This document shows, in pieces, positions 15,865-25,490 of a stretch of 47,284 nucleotides of DNA; the first letter of the stretch is position 1, and every line of letters starts with the position of its first letter. The stretch is from assembly GCF_000426825.1 (NCBI RefSeq), contig NZ_AUGC01000018.1:1-47284 (forward strand), read 5' to 3'. This stretch comes from Thermonema rossianum DSM 10300 (GTDB taxonomy: Bacteria > Bacteroidota > Bacteroidia > Cytophagales > Thermonemataceae). The notes below the pieces were generated by a model that was not told the origin of the DNA, did not search any database, and worked only from the letters and a program-made list of their open reading frames with translations. The translations under genes were made by a program, and so were the position numbers.

Positions 15865-18717
15865 ATGCCTATGCGTTTTCAACTTGCTGTCCGTGACCCC
15901 GCCTTATGGTTATTCATAGGCATGGGCTTTCTGGCAGGCATCTATATTGCCGGCATGGAAGTGGGCACACTCACGCTATTTTTGAATGAACTGGACGAAA
16001 GCCGCTATCTTGCCTTGGCTTTTCTGCTTACGGCAATATTGAGCATTACCACCATCAACTTATTCAACCAGATGCAGCGCGGCATGAGTTACTACCGCCT
16101 TTCATGGGTGGTGTTGCTGCTGCTCACCATAAGCACACTCAGCTTGCGGCTGCTGTTTGCCTGGGTCGATACGCCCACACAACGCACCCGCCTGGTATTT
16201 GGTAGCTTTGTCGTGGGTGCCGTGCTTGTTGTGTTTGTGAACTTGATATTCTGGGGCACCATTTATCACTACTACAACCTGAAACAGCAAAAACGCATCA
16301 TCGGCAACATCGATGTCGGGAAAAGCATCGCGGGGGTGGCTGCATTTTTTGCCATTCCTTTGTTTAGCCACTACTTCCCCCAAACCGAAGATCTCATAGA
16401 CATAGGAGTGCTCATGAGCTTTGGCATTTTGATATTATACACCGTCTTCTTGTGGCTTAAACGGGAGCAAATCATCAGCACCAGCAGCATATCACAGACA
16501 AGCCAGGAACACTGGGGCATCGGGTTCATCTTCCGGCATCGATACACGCGCTATATGGTTGGCTTCATTTTTCTGTCTGTTATCAGTTATCAACTGCTTG
16601 ACTACACTTTTTTAAACTCTGCCGGCGTGCTGTATCCCCGTGAAAAAGACCTGCAGAATTTTATTGCTTTGTTTGAAGGCAGCACACTCTTGCTTGCCTT
16701 TTTGCTTCAGTCCTTCATTACTGACCGTTTGATTGAGCAATACGGTATTGGCATTACGCTGATGATTGCTCCGGCTCTGTTGCTTTTATTCCTGACCACC
16801 GGCCTCATCATTGAGGGCTTCGCGCCCGATTGGCAGCAATATTCCAACACCTTTCTGCTCTTTTTCATGATGCTTGCATTAAGCCGCATGACACTGGCAG
16901 CTCTAAAAGAGTCTAATGAAGATACGGCTTTTAAGTTTTGCTATTTTCCCATCCCTCGCGAAGCACGCCTAAGCGTACTGCACCAAATAGATGGCAACAT
17001 ACGCACCGGTGCCGGTATTGTTGCCGGCCTGCTGCTGCTTGCTTTTCAGTATTGGCAGTTGTCAAACTTATTGCTCCTAACCACAGGCATCTTGCTGCTC
17101 AGTCTGTTGTGGCTGGGTAGTGTGTTTCAGCTAAGTAAAGCTTACCATTTACAACTCCATCGTCTTTTGCACAAAGACACGCAGGAAGCAGCCCCCATAG
17201 AATCAACTTCAAACCAATACTATCAGCCCCCATCTTACAAGTTCATCGAAGCGTTGTGCCTTCATGAAGCCGTATATGCCCGGCAAGTGGCGCCGGTACT
17301 TTTTCGCATGGCGCCTGAAATAAGTGCTGCCCACCTACCCCTTCCCCCTGTTGTAGAAACCACACAGGAAATAAGAGAGCAAAGGTTGTGGCAGTTATTT
17401 TCAGGAAATGACAGCCTCACCCACAATCAATTGCTGATGGTTGTGGAAGCCATGGATTCGCCCAGGCATGCCCACCTGGCCGCTGCCTTACTCTGCCGTG
17501 CCGGCGAGCGGGCATTGCCTGTCTTGGAGTCTTTTTTTGTCAAAGCAGGGCAAAACGATTTTTTATTGTGCCATATTCTTGAAGTATATGCCCGCATGGG
17601 CACACCAGCTTCCCTTCAGCTGCTTTACAAGTACCTGCATTCTACCAACCCGGCAATACACAGACAAGCCTTCCACCTAATCATGGCAATGGATAACCCG
17701 CTACATCACGACTTGCAGGAATACGTATATCGCCTGATAGATGAAGAAATAACAGATGCTCTTTGGGACTTAGTAGCGCTGGAGGTGCTTGCCGGTTCGC
17801 CTGTTGCCCGGCCGCTTCGCCATGCTTTGCAGGCTGAAATAAAAGAAAACTATGAGACGATTTTCAAGGCACTCACTGCCCTGTATGACAAGGAAGCCGT
17901 GCACACCATCCGGCAAAATATAGAAGAAGAAGACATTGAATCACAGGTATTGGCTATTGAGCTATTGGGCACCCTGCTCAACGAACACCTAAAAAAACGC
18001 CTGGTACCCTTCTTTGACACTCTTCCCGTCAATAAAAAGCTGGAGCATTTGGGGGAATACTACCCCATAGAACCCATGCCTGCTCAAAAAGTGGTGGAAA
18101 CGCTCATCATTAGGGATTATGCCTACACAACCGCTTGGACCCGCGCATGTGCTATCCGCTACATAGCCCAAGCGGGCAGTACGCAGAATTTGGCACCGTT
18201 GATTGCCAATGTGTTTCACACGAACCGTTTGATTCGCGAAAGCAGCTTTCATGCGCTGCATGCCTTATCCGCAGAGCAAGCCGCCGGCGTGCTGCAACGG
18301 CTACCCGCTATCCATAGGCAAGAACTACAGTTACTTATCAGGCAAAACCTGCCTACTTTGCTGGATTGCGGCTTTTCTCTACAGCAGTCGGCTCTTTTTA
18401 AAGATACGGCCGAAGAGGTCATTCAAGAAATTGTCTTGTACTGCGAGCGTTATCGTGCAGAAGATAGCACTTTCTCCTTCCCTAAAACAGGTATTTGGGC
18501 TGTGTATTCTTCCCAAGACGGTAGCAACAGGGCAGCAGCCAATGGGCACATATTTTTTGCCTTACAAGAAGAAAACATCCGGCTTGCGCCCGGAAGTGTG
18601 CTTCTATACTTGCCACCGGCTGTGGTTGAGTATTATGCCGCCTACTTCCCCTCCCTGCTCACCAATTATTTAAGGTTACGCACGCAAAATAAAGCAGCTG
18701 TGTCTTATAACGTTTAA
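15865..18717 (+). CDS. MFS-like / nucleotide-translocase-like membrane protein with C-terminal HEAT-like repeats
   Basis: 950 residues from ATG 15865 (frame open to 15688, but residues before MPMRFQLAVRDP look like translated promoter DNA). Residues 1-425 hold about 12 membrane helices (for example LWLFIGMGFLAGIYIAG, LVFGSFVVGAVLVVFVNLIFW). After a cytoplasmic linker, residues about 480-830 are amphipathic helical pairs of the HEAT/armadillo kind (LLKYLHSTNPAIHRQAFHLI, LVALEVLAGSPVARPLRHAL). The last 110 residues are a mixed alpha/beta segment, perhaps a degenerate cyclic-nucleotide-binding fold. Bacteroidota carry such fusions annotated as ADP/ATP-translocase-like; substrate cannot be told. 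It is 5 bases before the TIR-like gene, so it belongs to that operon. Confidence 0.72.
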   Translation: MPMRFQLAVRDPALWLFIGMGFLAGIYIAGMEVGTLTLFLNELDESRYLALAFLLTAILSITTINLFNQMQRGMSYYRLSWVVLLLLTISTLSLRLLFAWVDTPTQRTRLVFGSFVVGAVLVVFVNLIFWGTIYHYYNLKQQKRIIGNIDVGKSIAGVAAFFAIPLFSHYFPQTEDLIDIGVLMSFGILILYTVFLWLKREQIISTSSISQTSQEHWGIGFIFRHRYTRYMVGFIFLSVISYQLLDYTFLNSAGVLYPREKDLQNFIALFEGSTLLLAFLLQSFITDRLIEQYGIGITLMIAPALLLLFLTTGLIIEGFAPDWQQYSNTFLLFFMMLALSRMTLAALKESNEDTAFKFCYFPIPREARLSVLHQIDGNIRTGAGIVAGLLLLAFQYWQLSNLLLLTTGILLLSLLWLGSVFQLSKAYHLQLHRLLHKDTQEAAPIESTSNQYYQPPSYKFIEALCLHEAVYARQVAPVLFRMAPEISAAHLPLPPVVETTQEIREQRLWQLFSGNDSLTHNQLLMVVEAMDSPRHAHLAAALLCRAGERALPVLESFFVKAGQNDFLLCHILEVYARMGTPASLQLLYKYLHSTNPAIHRQAFHLIMAMDNPLHHDLQEYVYRLIDEEITDALWDLVALEVLAGSPVARPLRHALQAEIKENYETIFKALTALYDKEAVHTIRQNIEEEDIESQVLAIELLGTLLNEHLKKRLVPFFDTLPVNKKLEHLGEYYPIEPMPAQKVVETLIIRDYAYTTAWTRACAIRYIAQAGSTQNLAPLIANVFHTNRLIRESSFHALHALSAEQAAGVLQRLPAIHRQELQLLIRQNLPTLLDCGFSLQQSALFKDTAEEVIQEIVLYCERYRAEDSTFSFPKTGIWAVYSSQDGSNRAAANGHIFFALQEENIRLAPGSVLLYLPPAVVEYYAAYFPSLLTNYLRLRTQNKAAVSYNV

Positions 18718-18722
18718 AAGCC

Positions 18723-19979
18723 ATGCCCAACTTTCAAGAGATACATATCATTGTACGCGATGCATACACCCCCATGGCAGAAGCATTGGCCGACTCGCTT
18801 CGTAGTGCGCTCCTGCTACTGGGCACTGATGTGCCGGACACACAAATTCACTTGCTGAACAATATAGAACATGCCGGCATGCCCCAAAACACAGCCCTGC
18901 TGATTGATATGGGGATAATGCCCGTTGAAGCATTATTGCATAGGCTAAAAGAAAGGGGCAGCGATATGTTTTTGTTGCACTTGGACGCCGAAAGCTCTCC
19001 GGACACGCTGTTCCATTTTTATCCTGTTTACCCTCTGCTCAGCGGTAAAAACGGCGAGACGCTGCACCGGATAGCCCATGAGTTGGCGAGCGACTTGCTG
19101 CAAAGGCAAAAACAAGCACAAGACTATTTTTCTTCCCTGCTTCTTTACCCCACCACACCCCGGCAAGCACTCATACGCGGGCGCATCAAACAAGAACTTT
19201 ATGCCCGGGGCTTCAGAGTATTGCCCGATGCCTCTCATACCGGCACGGAACTGTCATCGCTACTGCCTCATTGCCGGGCAGCACTACACCTGCTATCGTC
19301 AGAAGCAGGAGGCGAGTGGCAGCAGTTTCATACACAAAGCCGTAGCCATGCCCTGAATATATATCAACAAAGCCAACTCAACGGACAGAAAGACATTTTT
19401 TACCGTTTCTTTTGGGCATCGCCCGAGCAAAGCCGGCAGAGCCATACCCGGCGATTAATTGATGAAATAGAGCAAAAAGAAAGCGAAGTTCCCATAACGG
19501 AAGTGCTGGTGCTTCCCATAGGGCAAGCCGGGCGATACTTAAAAGATCGATTGCAACGAAACCATCAGCCCGTCAGCACCAACACCTCCGACGGGCTGCC
19601 CATACTGCTCTTGCTGCCACCCGAAGACAAGGCGCTTGTGCCACAAATAAAGTACGCCCTTTCGCCCGGTACGCAAAGCCAATTGCACATTGCTTGCGAA
19701 GACAAGCCGGCAACTCTTAATCAAAAATTGCAACAAAGCCGCCATGTATTAATTATGTGCATCAATGGGTCGGCAGATTGGCTAAGCTCGAATATTTTTC
19801 ATATCTTGAAGATAAAAGGGCATGCTGCTGCCCTTCGTTCACTTTGCGCAATAACCACGCACGAGTTTGTAAAAAGCCCCACTACACAAGCATTGCCTTT
19901 GGAAATAGAAATCATGCCTCTGCAAACTACAGGCGACCTGCCTCACCTCCTGAAAGAGTGGGAAGAAAAACTATCTTAA
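18723..19979 (+). CDS. Protein with two TIR-like (TIR/DUF4062-type) segments, nSTAND partner
   Basis: 418 residues, soluble. Residues about 135-235 resemble the TIR-like module seen in conflict proteins: a strand FSSLLLYPTTP, an amphipathic helix ALIRGRIKQELYARGFRVLPD, then CRAALHLLSSEAGGEWQQF. Residues about 288-400 resemble a second TIR-like or receiver-like module: GLPILLLLPPEDKALVPQIK... HVLIMCINGSADWLSSNIF. A catalytic NAD-hydrolase Glu cannot be assigned. It stands directly before an nSTAND1-WD40 gene (1-base gap), a pairing I recall from other bacteria. Function: likely signalling adaptor or effector of the STAND protein; inferred. Assignment of fold is by eye and moderate. Confidence 0.5.
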   Translation: MPNFQEIHIIVRDAYTPMAEALADSLRSALLLLGTDVPDTQIHLLNNIEHAGMPQNTALLIDMGIMPVEALLHRLKERGSDMFLLHLDAESSPDTLFHFYPVYPLLSGKNGETLHRIAHELASDLLQRQKQAQDYFSSLLLYPTTPRQALIRGRIKQELYARGFRVLPDASHTGTELSSLLPHCRAALHLLSSEAGGEWQQFHTQSRSHALNIYQQSQLNGQKDIFYRFFWASPEQSRQSHTRRLIDEIEQKESEVPITEVLVLPIGQAGRYLKDRLQRNHQPVSTNTSDGLPILLLLPPEDKALVPQIKYALSPGTQSQLHIACEDKPATLNQKLQQSRHVLIMCINGSADWLSSNIFHILKIKGHAAALRSLCAITTHEFVKSPTTQALPLEIEIMPLQTTGDLPHLLKEWEEKLS

Positions 19980-19980
19980 A

Positions 19981-22900
19981 GTGCTAAAAGAAAAAATACA
20001 TACTACTACTCACCGGCCGAAGCGCTTTTGCCCTTTTCCCGGCTTACGCCCATTCAAAGCCGAAGAAAGTTTTCTTTTCTTTGGACGCAATGAACAAAGC
20101 GACGAAGCGGCTTCTTTGCTGCTTAAAAATCACTTTTTGGCTATAGTAGGCCCTTCCGGCAGTGGGAAGTCTTCATTTACCTACTGCGGCTTTCTGCCGG
20201 CCCTCTACAGAGCAAGCACCTCTTTAGGCAGCACTCATTGGCATGTTATCAACGTTCGACCGGGGCAAGCGGCCGTCATGGCCCTGGCGCAAGCGCTGGA
20301 ACAAACATTCGCCCTTTCGTCAATGCCGGCACAAGCTTCGCCGGCACTTGCTGCCCACCTGATGAGTCATACCCAAAGCCTGTGGCAATATTTGCAAGCG
20401 CATAACCATGACCATCGACCCGTTTTGCTGTTGATTGATCAATTTGAAGAGCTGTTTCGTGCTTTGTCCACCCCTTCCGAAAGCAACGCCTTCCGCCAAG
20501 CCCAACACTTTTTACTTCTTTTGGAAGAAGTCATTGGTCAGTTGGCCGGCAGCCGCCTATTCGTTTGCCTGACCTTACGTGCCGACTTCATAGGCGAATG
20601 TGCCAACTATCCGGCATTAACTGAGGCTATCAATAGCGGGAGCTACATGCTGCCACAGCTCACCCGCACACAGCGCGAAGAGGTAATTTGTGGACCCATA
20701 CAACTGGCCGGCGCAAGCATTACCCCCCGGCTTGTGCAACGCCTTTTGAACGATATAGGTGAGCAAAACGACCAACTCCCCGTGCTACAGCATGCCCTCA
20801 TGCGCACCTGGCAATACTGGCAACAACACCGCAGCAGCCCCGGGGAACCGCTTGATTTGCCCCACTACCTTGCCATTGGCGGCATGCAAGAAGCGCTGTC
20901 GATTCATGCAGAAGAGGCTTTTAGCGAGCTCAGTGAGCGGCAGCAGCTCATTTGTGAGAAACTGTTCAAAACCATAACAGAAAAAAGTGGGAACAGCAAT
21001 TTGGGAATCCGGCGGCCGGCCTCTGTAGGCGTCATAAGCAAGATTGCCGGCTGCCCGCCACAGGAAGTGATAGAAGTAGTAGAACATTTCCGCCGGTCCG
21101 ATCGCTCTTTTCTCACCCCGGCCCTTCCCGCGCCCCTTACCGAAGACAGTGTCATAGACCTGTCGCACGAAGCCCTGATGCGCATATGGCGGCGCTTGCG
21201 TCAATGGGTAGAAGAAGAGCGCGACTCCATACGCATGTATTTGCGCTTGTGCGAAGCCTCGGAACTTTACCAAATAGGCAAAGCCAACCTGTGGCGCCCC
21301 CCGGATTTGTTGTTGGCGCTCAACTGGCGCGAAAAGAATCAGCCCACCTTAGAGTGGGGCATACGGCACCACCCCGCCTTTGAGCGTGCCATGCTTTTTT
21401 TGGACTTCTCGCTACAAGAGTACGAAACCGAAGAGCGAATCAAGCGGCGTCAGCAAAAAAAACGCCTGCGCAGAGCAAGGCAAACAGCCTTACTCTTTGC
21501 CTTGCTTACCATCATATCGCTTGGCTTTCTGATTTATGCTTTCGTGAAACGAACCGAAGCCGAGCAGCAACGGCGCATTGCCATAGAGCAAAAGCAAGAA
21601 GCCGAACAACAACGCCTGCTGGCAGAACAACGCGAAGAAGAGGCACGCCGCAATGCTCAAAAAGCACGCGAAGAAGAACAGCGTGCCATCGCGCAAAAGC
21701 AAGAAGCCGAGCGCCAACGGCGTATCGCTGAGTTTCAAAAACAAGAAGCCGAACGCCAACGGCAGCTGGCTTTACAAAACGAACAAATAGCAATAGAACA
21801 GGAGGGCATCGCACGCCAAAATGCTGCGCTTGCCGAAGCAAAGCGAATAGAAGCAGAGCAAAACTACCTGGAAGCCGAGCGCCAACGCGCCCGCGCCCGG
21901 CGGCAACGGTTGCTCTCCATTGCCAAAGCCATGGCGTTAAAGTCATTGCAAGTAGTAGAAGATGCCGAGCTGCAAGGGCTATTGGCACAACAGGCTGCTT
22001 CTTTTCATCTGAACAATGGGGGCTCGCTTTATGACCCCGACATATACCGCGCTCTTTATTATGCTTTGCGTAATTACAAAGGAAGCGACTTCAACCGTTT
22101 AGCCATTCATCAAGATATGGTAAGAAGCATGGTGTCTCATCCTCAACGGGCTGTGATTTACAGCTGTGGCAGCGATGGGCGTGTGTTTGCCATCAATACC
22201 GGGCAAGTGCAGCAAAGCAAGCTCATTGCACAAATGCCCGGCGTGCAAAAAAGTCTGGCAATTACTCCTGAAGGTCAATTTTTGGCCGTGGGCGGCGACA
22301 ACAGCAGTATTCAGATATACCAAACCGGCAGCCTGAAACTGCACACCACCATACAGCTGCCCGCCGGAAGTGGCGCCCGCTTTCTTGCCTACGGTATGCA
22401 CAACGGACAAGCCGTACTGCTCTTTGTCCTCTCAGACAACACATTCTACATTTACCGCCATGGCGATGAATCTGTAGAAAAGCTGCCGCTTACTACAGCT
22501 CATATTACAGACGTGGCACTCACTGCCGATGCGCAAAAAATATTTTTCAGTACCGTAGAAGGAAAAATATGGGAATACACACTTGCAGACGGACAAACAC
22601 AGGAGATATGGAGCAGCCGGCTGCCCGTGTCGGCTTTCGCTATAAGCCCCGACCGGCAACATATTGCCATAGGGCTCTTCCACGGGCAAGTATATTTCAT
22701 GAACTTGGACAGCCACAAAAAAGTACGGCTCTACGGACACAGCCGTGAAATTACAGACATTGCATTTGATGCCTCCGGCGAACATTTGGCAACGGCTTCC
22801 CGCGACCGGAGCGTGCGCGTATGGCGCCTCCGGGCCCTCAATGAAGAGCCTTTGTTGCTGGATGATTATCAGAGCTGGGCAACTGCCCTCTGCTTCACCC

Positions 22901-23097
22901 CTGACGGCCTGCGCCTGTTTGCCGGTGCTCATGACCACCAAATAAGGTTTTGGTTCTTAGATATACAAAACATGGGCACACAACTGTGCCAATACCTCAA
23001 ACACAACCTAAGCAAAGAAGAATGGCAACGCTATGTATCTGAAGATATTCCTTACGAAGAAACCTGTGCAGGCTTACCGCCTCGTCATATGGAGTAG
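19981..23097 (+). CDS. nSTAND1 NTPase - transmembrane - coiled coil - WD40 protein
   Basis: 1038 residues, GTG start at 19981, one base after the previous stop. PFPGLRPFKAEESFLFFGR (18-36) is the entry motif of the nSTAND1 family; Walker A GPSGSGKSS at 57-65; Walker B LLLIDQFEE near 149-157; helical STAND region to about 480. A membrane helix lies at about 502-522 (ALLFALLTIISLGFLIYAF). Residues 525-640 are a long repetitive coiled coil (units such as QKQEAERQRRIAE). Residues about 690-1000 are WD40-type repeats (final one DIAFDASGEHLATASRDRSV RVWRL, split here). STAND proteins switch on by nucleotide-dependent oligomerisation after ligand binding by the repeat domain. The membrane helix between switch and sensor is unusual and implies that the propeller may face the periplasm, or that the protein is tail-anchored. 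Confidence 0.9.
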   Translation: MLKEKIHTTTHRPKRFCPFPGLRPFKAEESFLFFGRNEQSDEAASLLLKNHFLAIVGPSGSGKSSFTYCGFLPALYRASTSLGSTHWHVINVRPGQAAVMALAQALEQTFALSSMPAQASPALAAHLMSHTQSLWQYLQAHNHDHRPVLLLIDQFEELFRALSTPSESNAFRQAQHFLLLLEEVIGQLAGSRLFVCLTLRADFIGECANYPALTEAINSGSYMLPQLTRTQREEVICGPIQLAGASITPRLVQRLLNDIGEQNDQLPVLQHALMRTWQYWQQHRSSPGEPLDLPHYLAIGGMQEALSIHAEEAFSELSERQQLICEKLFKTITEKSGNSNLGIRRPASVGVISKIAGCPPQEVIEVVEHFRRSDRSFLTPALPAPLTEDSVIDLSHEALMRIWRRLRQWVEEERDSIRMYLRLCEASELYQIGKANLWRPPDLLLALNWREKNQPTLEWGIRHHPAFERAMLFLDFSLQEYETEERIKRRQQKKRLRRARQTALLFALLTIISLGFLIYAFVKRTEAEQQRRIAIEQKQEAEQQRLLAEQREEEARRNAQKAREEEQRAIAQKQEAERQRRIAEFQKQEAERQRQLALQNEQIAIEQEGIARQNAALAEAKRIEAEQNYLEAERQRARARRQRLLSIAKAMALKSLQVVEDAELQGLLAQQAASFHLNNGGSLYDPDIYRALYYALRNYKGSDFNRLAIHQDMVRSMVSHPQRAVIYSCGSDGRVFAINTGQVQQSKLIAQMPGVQKSLAITPEGQFLAVGGDNSSIQIYQTGSLKLHTTIQLPAGSGARFLAYGMHNGQAVLLFVLSDNTFYIYRHGDESVEKLPLTTAHITDVALTADAQKIFFSTVEGKIWEYTLADGQTQEIWSSRLPVSAFAISPDRQHIAIGLFHGQVYFMNLDSHKKVRLYGHSREITDIAFDASGEHLATASRDRSVRVWRLRALNEEPLLLDDYQSWATALCFTPDGLRLFAGAHDHQIRFWFLDIQNMGTQLCQYLKHNLSKEEWQRYVSEDIPYEETCAGLPPRHME

Positions 23098-24157
23098 CCT
23101 GTTTTGGCTGCTGGCGCTCCCTGCTTTCAGCCAGACCCTCGATTGTGCGCTGGCGCTCAACCAAGCAGAGCAAGCATTTGACGATGGCTTGTTCGACAAC
23201 ATAGAGCCGGCCCTGCTGCCCTGCTTGCGTGGCGGCAAGCTCAACAGGGAAGAAAAGGTGCGTGCCTACAGGCTGCTGTGTTTGCTGTACCTATACCAAG
23301 ACTACCCCCAAAAAGCAGAAGAGGCCATGCAAAAACTGCTTACCCTCGCCCCGGAATACCAATACCGCAGCGACGAGCCCAATGAGTTTAAAATGCTGCA
23401 CCGTCGTTTTCGCATCATCCCTCATTTAATAGTGGGCGGCGGAGGTGGCTTAAACTATTCCCGTCTGTTGGTGCAGGAATATTATAGTACCGACATTCAG
23501 CCATCCGAAACCAAGTATGCAGGACGCTGGGCATATCAAGGTGGCATTTACCTTGCCAAGCCTCTCAGTTTTCATTGGGCCATGCATGCACAGCTGTTCT
23601 TCACAAGCAGAAGTTATGCTTCTTCGCAAGCTCTTTTTGGTTATAGCCGCTTGGAGGTTATAGAGCGGCAAAACAGCCTGCAAGCACAACTGAGCGTACA
23701 GTATAACTTAAACAATAAATACAACTTCTCGCTTCGAGGGCATAATTTCTACCTGCAAGGCGGTGTTGCTATGGCCCGCCACTTAAGCAGCACTGCCGAC
23801 TTTCTACGCACCGATGCAGTGGGCAATATCAATCGCTCGGTAGAAGACAAAAACTATGCAATAGACAAGCTGCGTACCCCCCTGTTGTTATGGATTCAAG
23901 CAGGTATGGGCTTCGAATATAAGCTGGGCATTGGACATCTTCTGTTGGCAGTCAACGCCTACTACCCGGTTAACCTTGCCAACAACCCTCAAAACAGATT
24001 CAGCGACACGGCTTTGATAGCCCGTTATGGCTACATAGACAATAACTTCAGCTGGGCACAGGTGCAAATCAACTTCGGTTACATGTATCCGCTTTACCGC
24101 CCGAAAATCAAACGCAAAAAGCACTCGGGCAACAACATAAAAGTCGTTCACAATTAA
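23033..24157 (+). CDS. Outer-membrane beta-barrel protein with N-terminal TPR-like region
   Basis: 374 residues. Signal peptide 1-34 (MYLKIFLTKKPVQAYR then a hydrophobic core ending PAFSQ). Residues 36-115 are helical and TPR-like (NQAEQAFDDGLFDNIEPALL... EEAMQKLLTLAPEYQYR). Residues 130-360 alternate short aromatic beta strands (LIVGGGGGLNYSRL, FHWAMHAQLFFTS, YNLNNKYNFSLRGHNFYLQGGV) as in an outer-membrane barrel. The start inside the STAND gene (65-base overlap) is accepted because no later start leaves a signal peptide. Similar TPR-plus-barrel proteins accompany T9SS surface proteins. Likely part of the surface half of this operon. Confidence 0.72.
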   Translation: MYLKIFLTKKPVQAYRLVIWSSLFWLLALPAFSQTLDCALALNQAEQAFDDGLFDNIEPALLPCLRGGKLNREEKVRAYRLLCLLYLYQDYPQKAEEAMQKLLTLAPEYQYRSDEPNEFKMLHRRFRIIPHLIVGGGGGLNYSRLLVQEYYSTDIQPSETKYAGRWAYQGGIYLAKPLSFHWAMHAQLFFTSRSYASSQALFGYSRLEVIERQNSLQAQLSVQYNLNNKYNFSLRGHNFYLQGGVAMARHLSSTADFLRTDAVGNINRSVEDKNYAIDKLRTPLLLWIQAGMGFEYKLGIGHLLLAVNAYYPVNLANNPQNRFSDTALIARYGYIDNNFSWAQVQINFGYMYPLYRPKIKRKKHSGNNIKVVHN

Positions 24158-24193
24158 CAGCTTACAAAACAGAAGAAAAAAGTATTCAAATAT

Positions 24194-25474
24194 ATGAGAG
24201 TCGCTCCCCGCACTATATTGTTCTTGCCGGCATGCTTATGTTGGTTCCTTACCGGATGCCAATGGCTGTCACCACCTCTTACGCCCGAAACCACCTACTT
24301 CAAGCTGCTGGGCGGTGCACTCAACGATGTTGCCTACGACATTGCCTTCACCGGGCAGGGCGACTTTCTCATAGCAGGCGCCGAAGTCAATATCATTACC
24401 GATGAAGCATCTCAACTGCCCGTGGAGGTCTCACGGGCTATGCTGTACCGGCTCACAGATGCCGGCACTTTGGTATGGCAAACAGAGGTGCCGGGCAAAA
24501 CAGCTAAAGCTGTTCGTGTTCAGGGGCAAGAGGCTGCCTATGTAGCTACCGACTATATTACAACCAAAATCAACGGGCAAAACATCACCAAAGTAGCTTT
24601 AAGCAAAGTAAGCCTCGCCACCGGGACCGTGGAATGGACTAAAATTTATGATGAAAACGTATCGGCTACTTTCTTTCCCAATGACCAAATACAGCAGGCT
24701 ATTCAACTGGAGATAAAAGGGCAGGAAATCATCATAGCTGCCACCTATAATGTCAACTGCCAAAGCAGCGCCTCACAGCTGTGTCAGAAGGCTCTGTTTA
24801 TTTATACTGATTTATCGGGCAATGTGCTGCTTTCCAAGGTGCAGCGCTACGGGCTGGACAACTACGACAACACCATCGCCCGCATCCGGCAACAAGACAA
24901 CATCATTTTCTGGTGTGGCACTACGGTGGTCTCAGGCAGCACGCCTCGCATCAGAGTGGCCGGCTTCCGCCAAGACAACAATACCACCCCCATCTTTGAT
25001 ATTCTTACGCTGGGCGACCCGCTTAAAAATGAAACGGGCAGTGACCTGCAAGTGGGCACTGACGGCAATCTTTACCTGATAGGCAGTAGCAACCAAGACA
25101 TTTTCCTGGCGCGTATCGACTTGCAGCGCGACAGCCAAGGTAATATCATAGCATGGAACAAAGCATGGCAGAAAACGATAGGCGGCAGCGGCGAGGATGA
25201 AGGCATCGCACTGTTTATAGCAGCGAATGGCGACTTGCTCGTTGCCGGCGATATAAGCTCTACCTCTCAAAATGAAGAAATTTATGTAGGCCGCTACTCT
25301 GCGGGCGGCACCTTGCTTTGGGAGCAAACCTTTGGCGGCAGAGGCAATGACCATGCCCGCCTTATACAAGAATTACCGTCGGGAGAGATATTGCTGTTGG
25401 GCACGTTCTTCTTCGAAAACAACGACATGATCACCTTAATACGCCTCACTGCTGACGGCTCATTCATTGAATAA
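24194..25474 (+). CDS. Lipoprotein with SBBP-like beta-propeller repeats
   Basis: 426 residues. Lipobox LTGC with lipidation at Cys22. The body has about six repeats of the pattern GG..ND.A..I....G..L.AG (for example GGALNDVAYDIAFTGQGDF, GGSGEDEGIALFIAANGD, GGRGNDHARLIQELPSGE), typical of SBBP/delta-60-type propellers at the cell surface. No enzyme motif. It lies 36 bases after the barrel gene and 16 before the giant T9SS protein, so is probably cotranscribed and lipid-anchored in the outer membrane. Confidence 0.78.
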   Translation: MRVAPRTILFLPACLCWFLTGCQWLSPPLTPETTYFKLLGGALNDVAYDIAFTGQGDFLIAGAEVNIITDEASQLPVEVSRAMLYRLTDAGTLVWQTEVPGKTAKAVRVQGQEAAYVATDYITTKINGQNITKVALSKVSLATGTVEWTKIYDENVSATFFPNDQIQQAIQLEIKGQEIIIAATYNVNCQSSASQLCQKALFIYTDLSGNVLLSKVQRYGLDNYDNTIARIRQQDNIIFWCGTTVVSGSTPRIRVAGFRQDNNTTPIFDILTLGDPLKNETGSDLQVGTDGNLYLIGSSNQDIFLARIDLQRDSQGNIIAWNKAWQKTIGGSGEDEGIALFIAANGDLLVAGDISSTSQNEEIYVGRYSAGGTLLWEQTFGGRGNDHARLIQELPSGEILLLGTFFFENNDMITLIRLTADGSFIE

Positions 25475-25490
25475 CCTTTTCCCTTTTATT

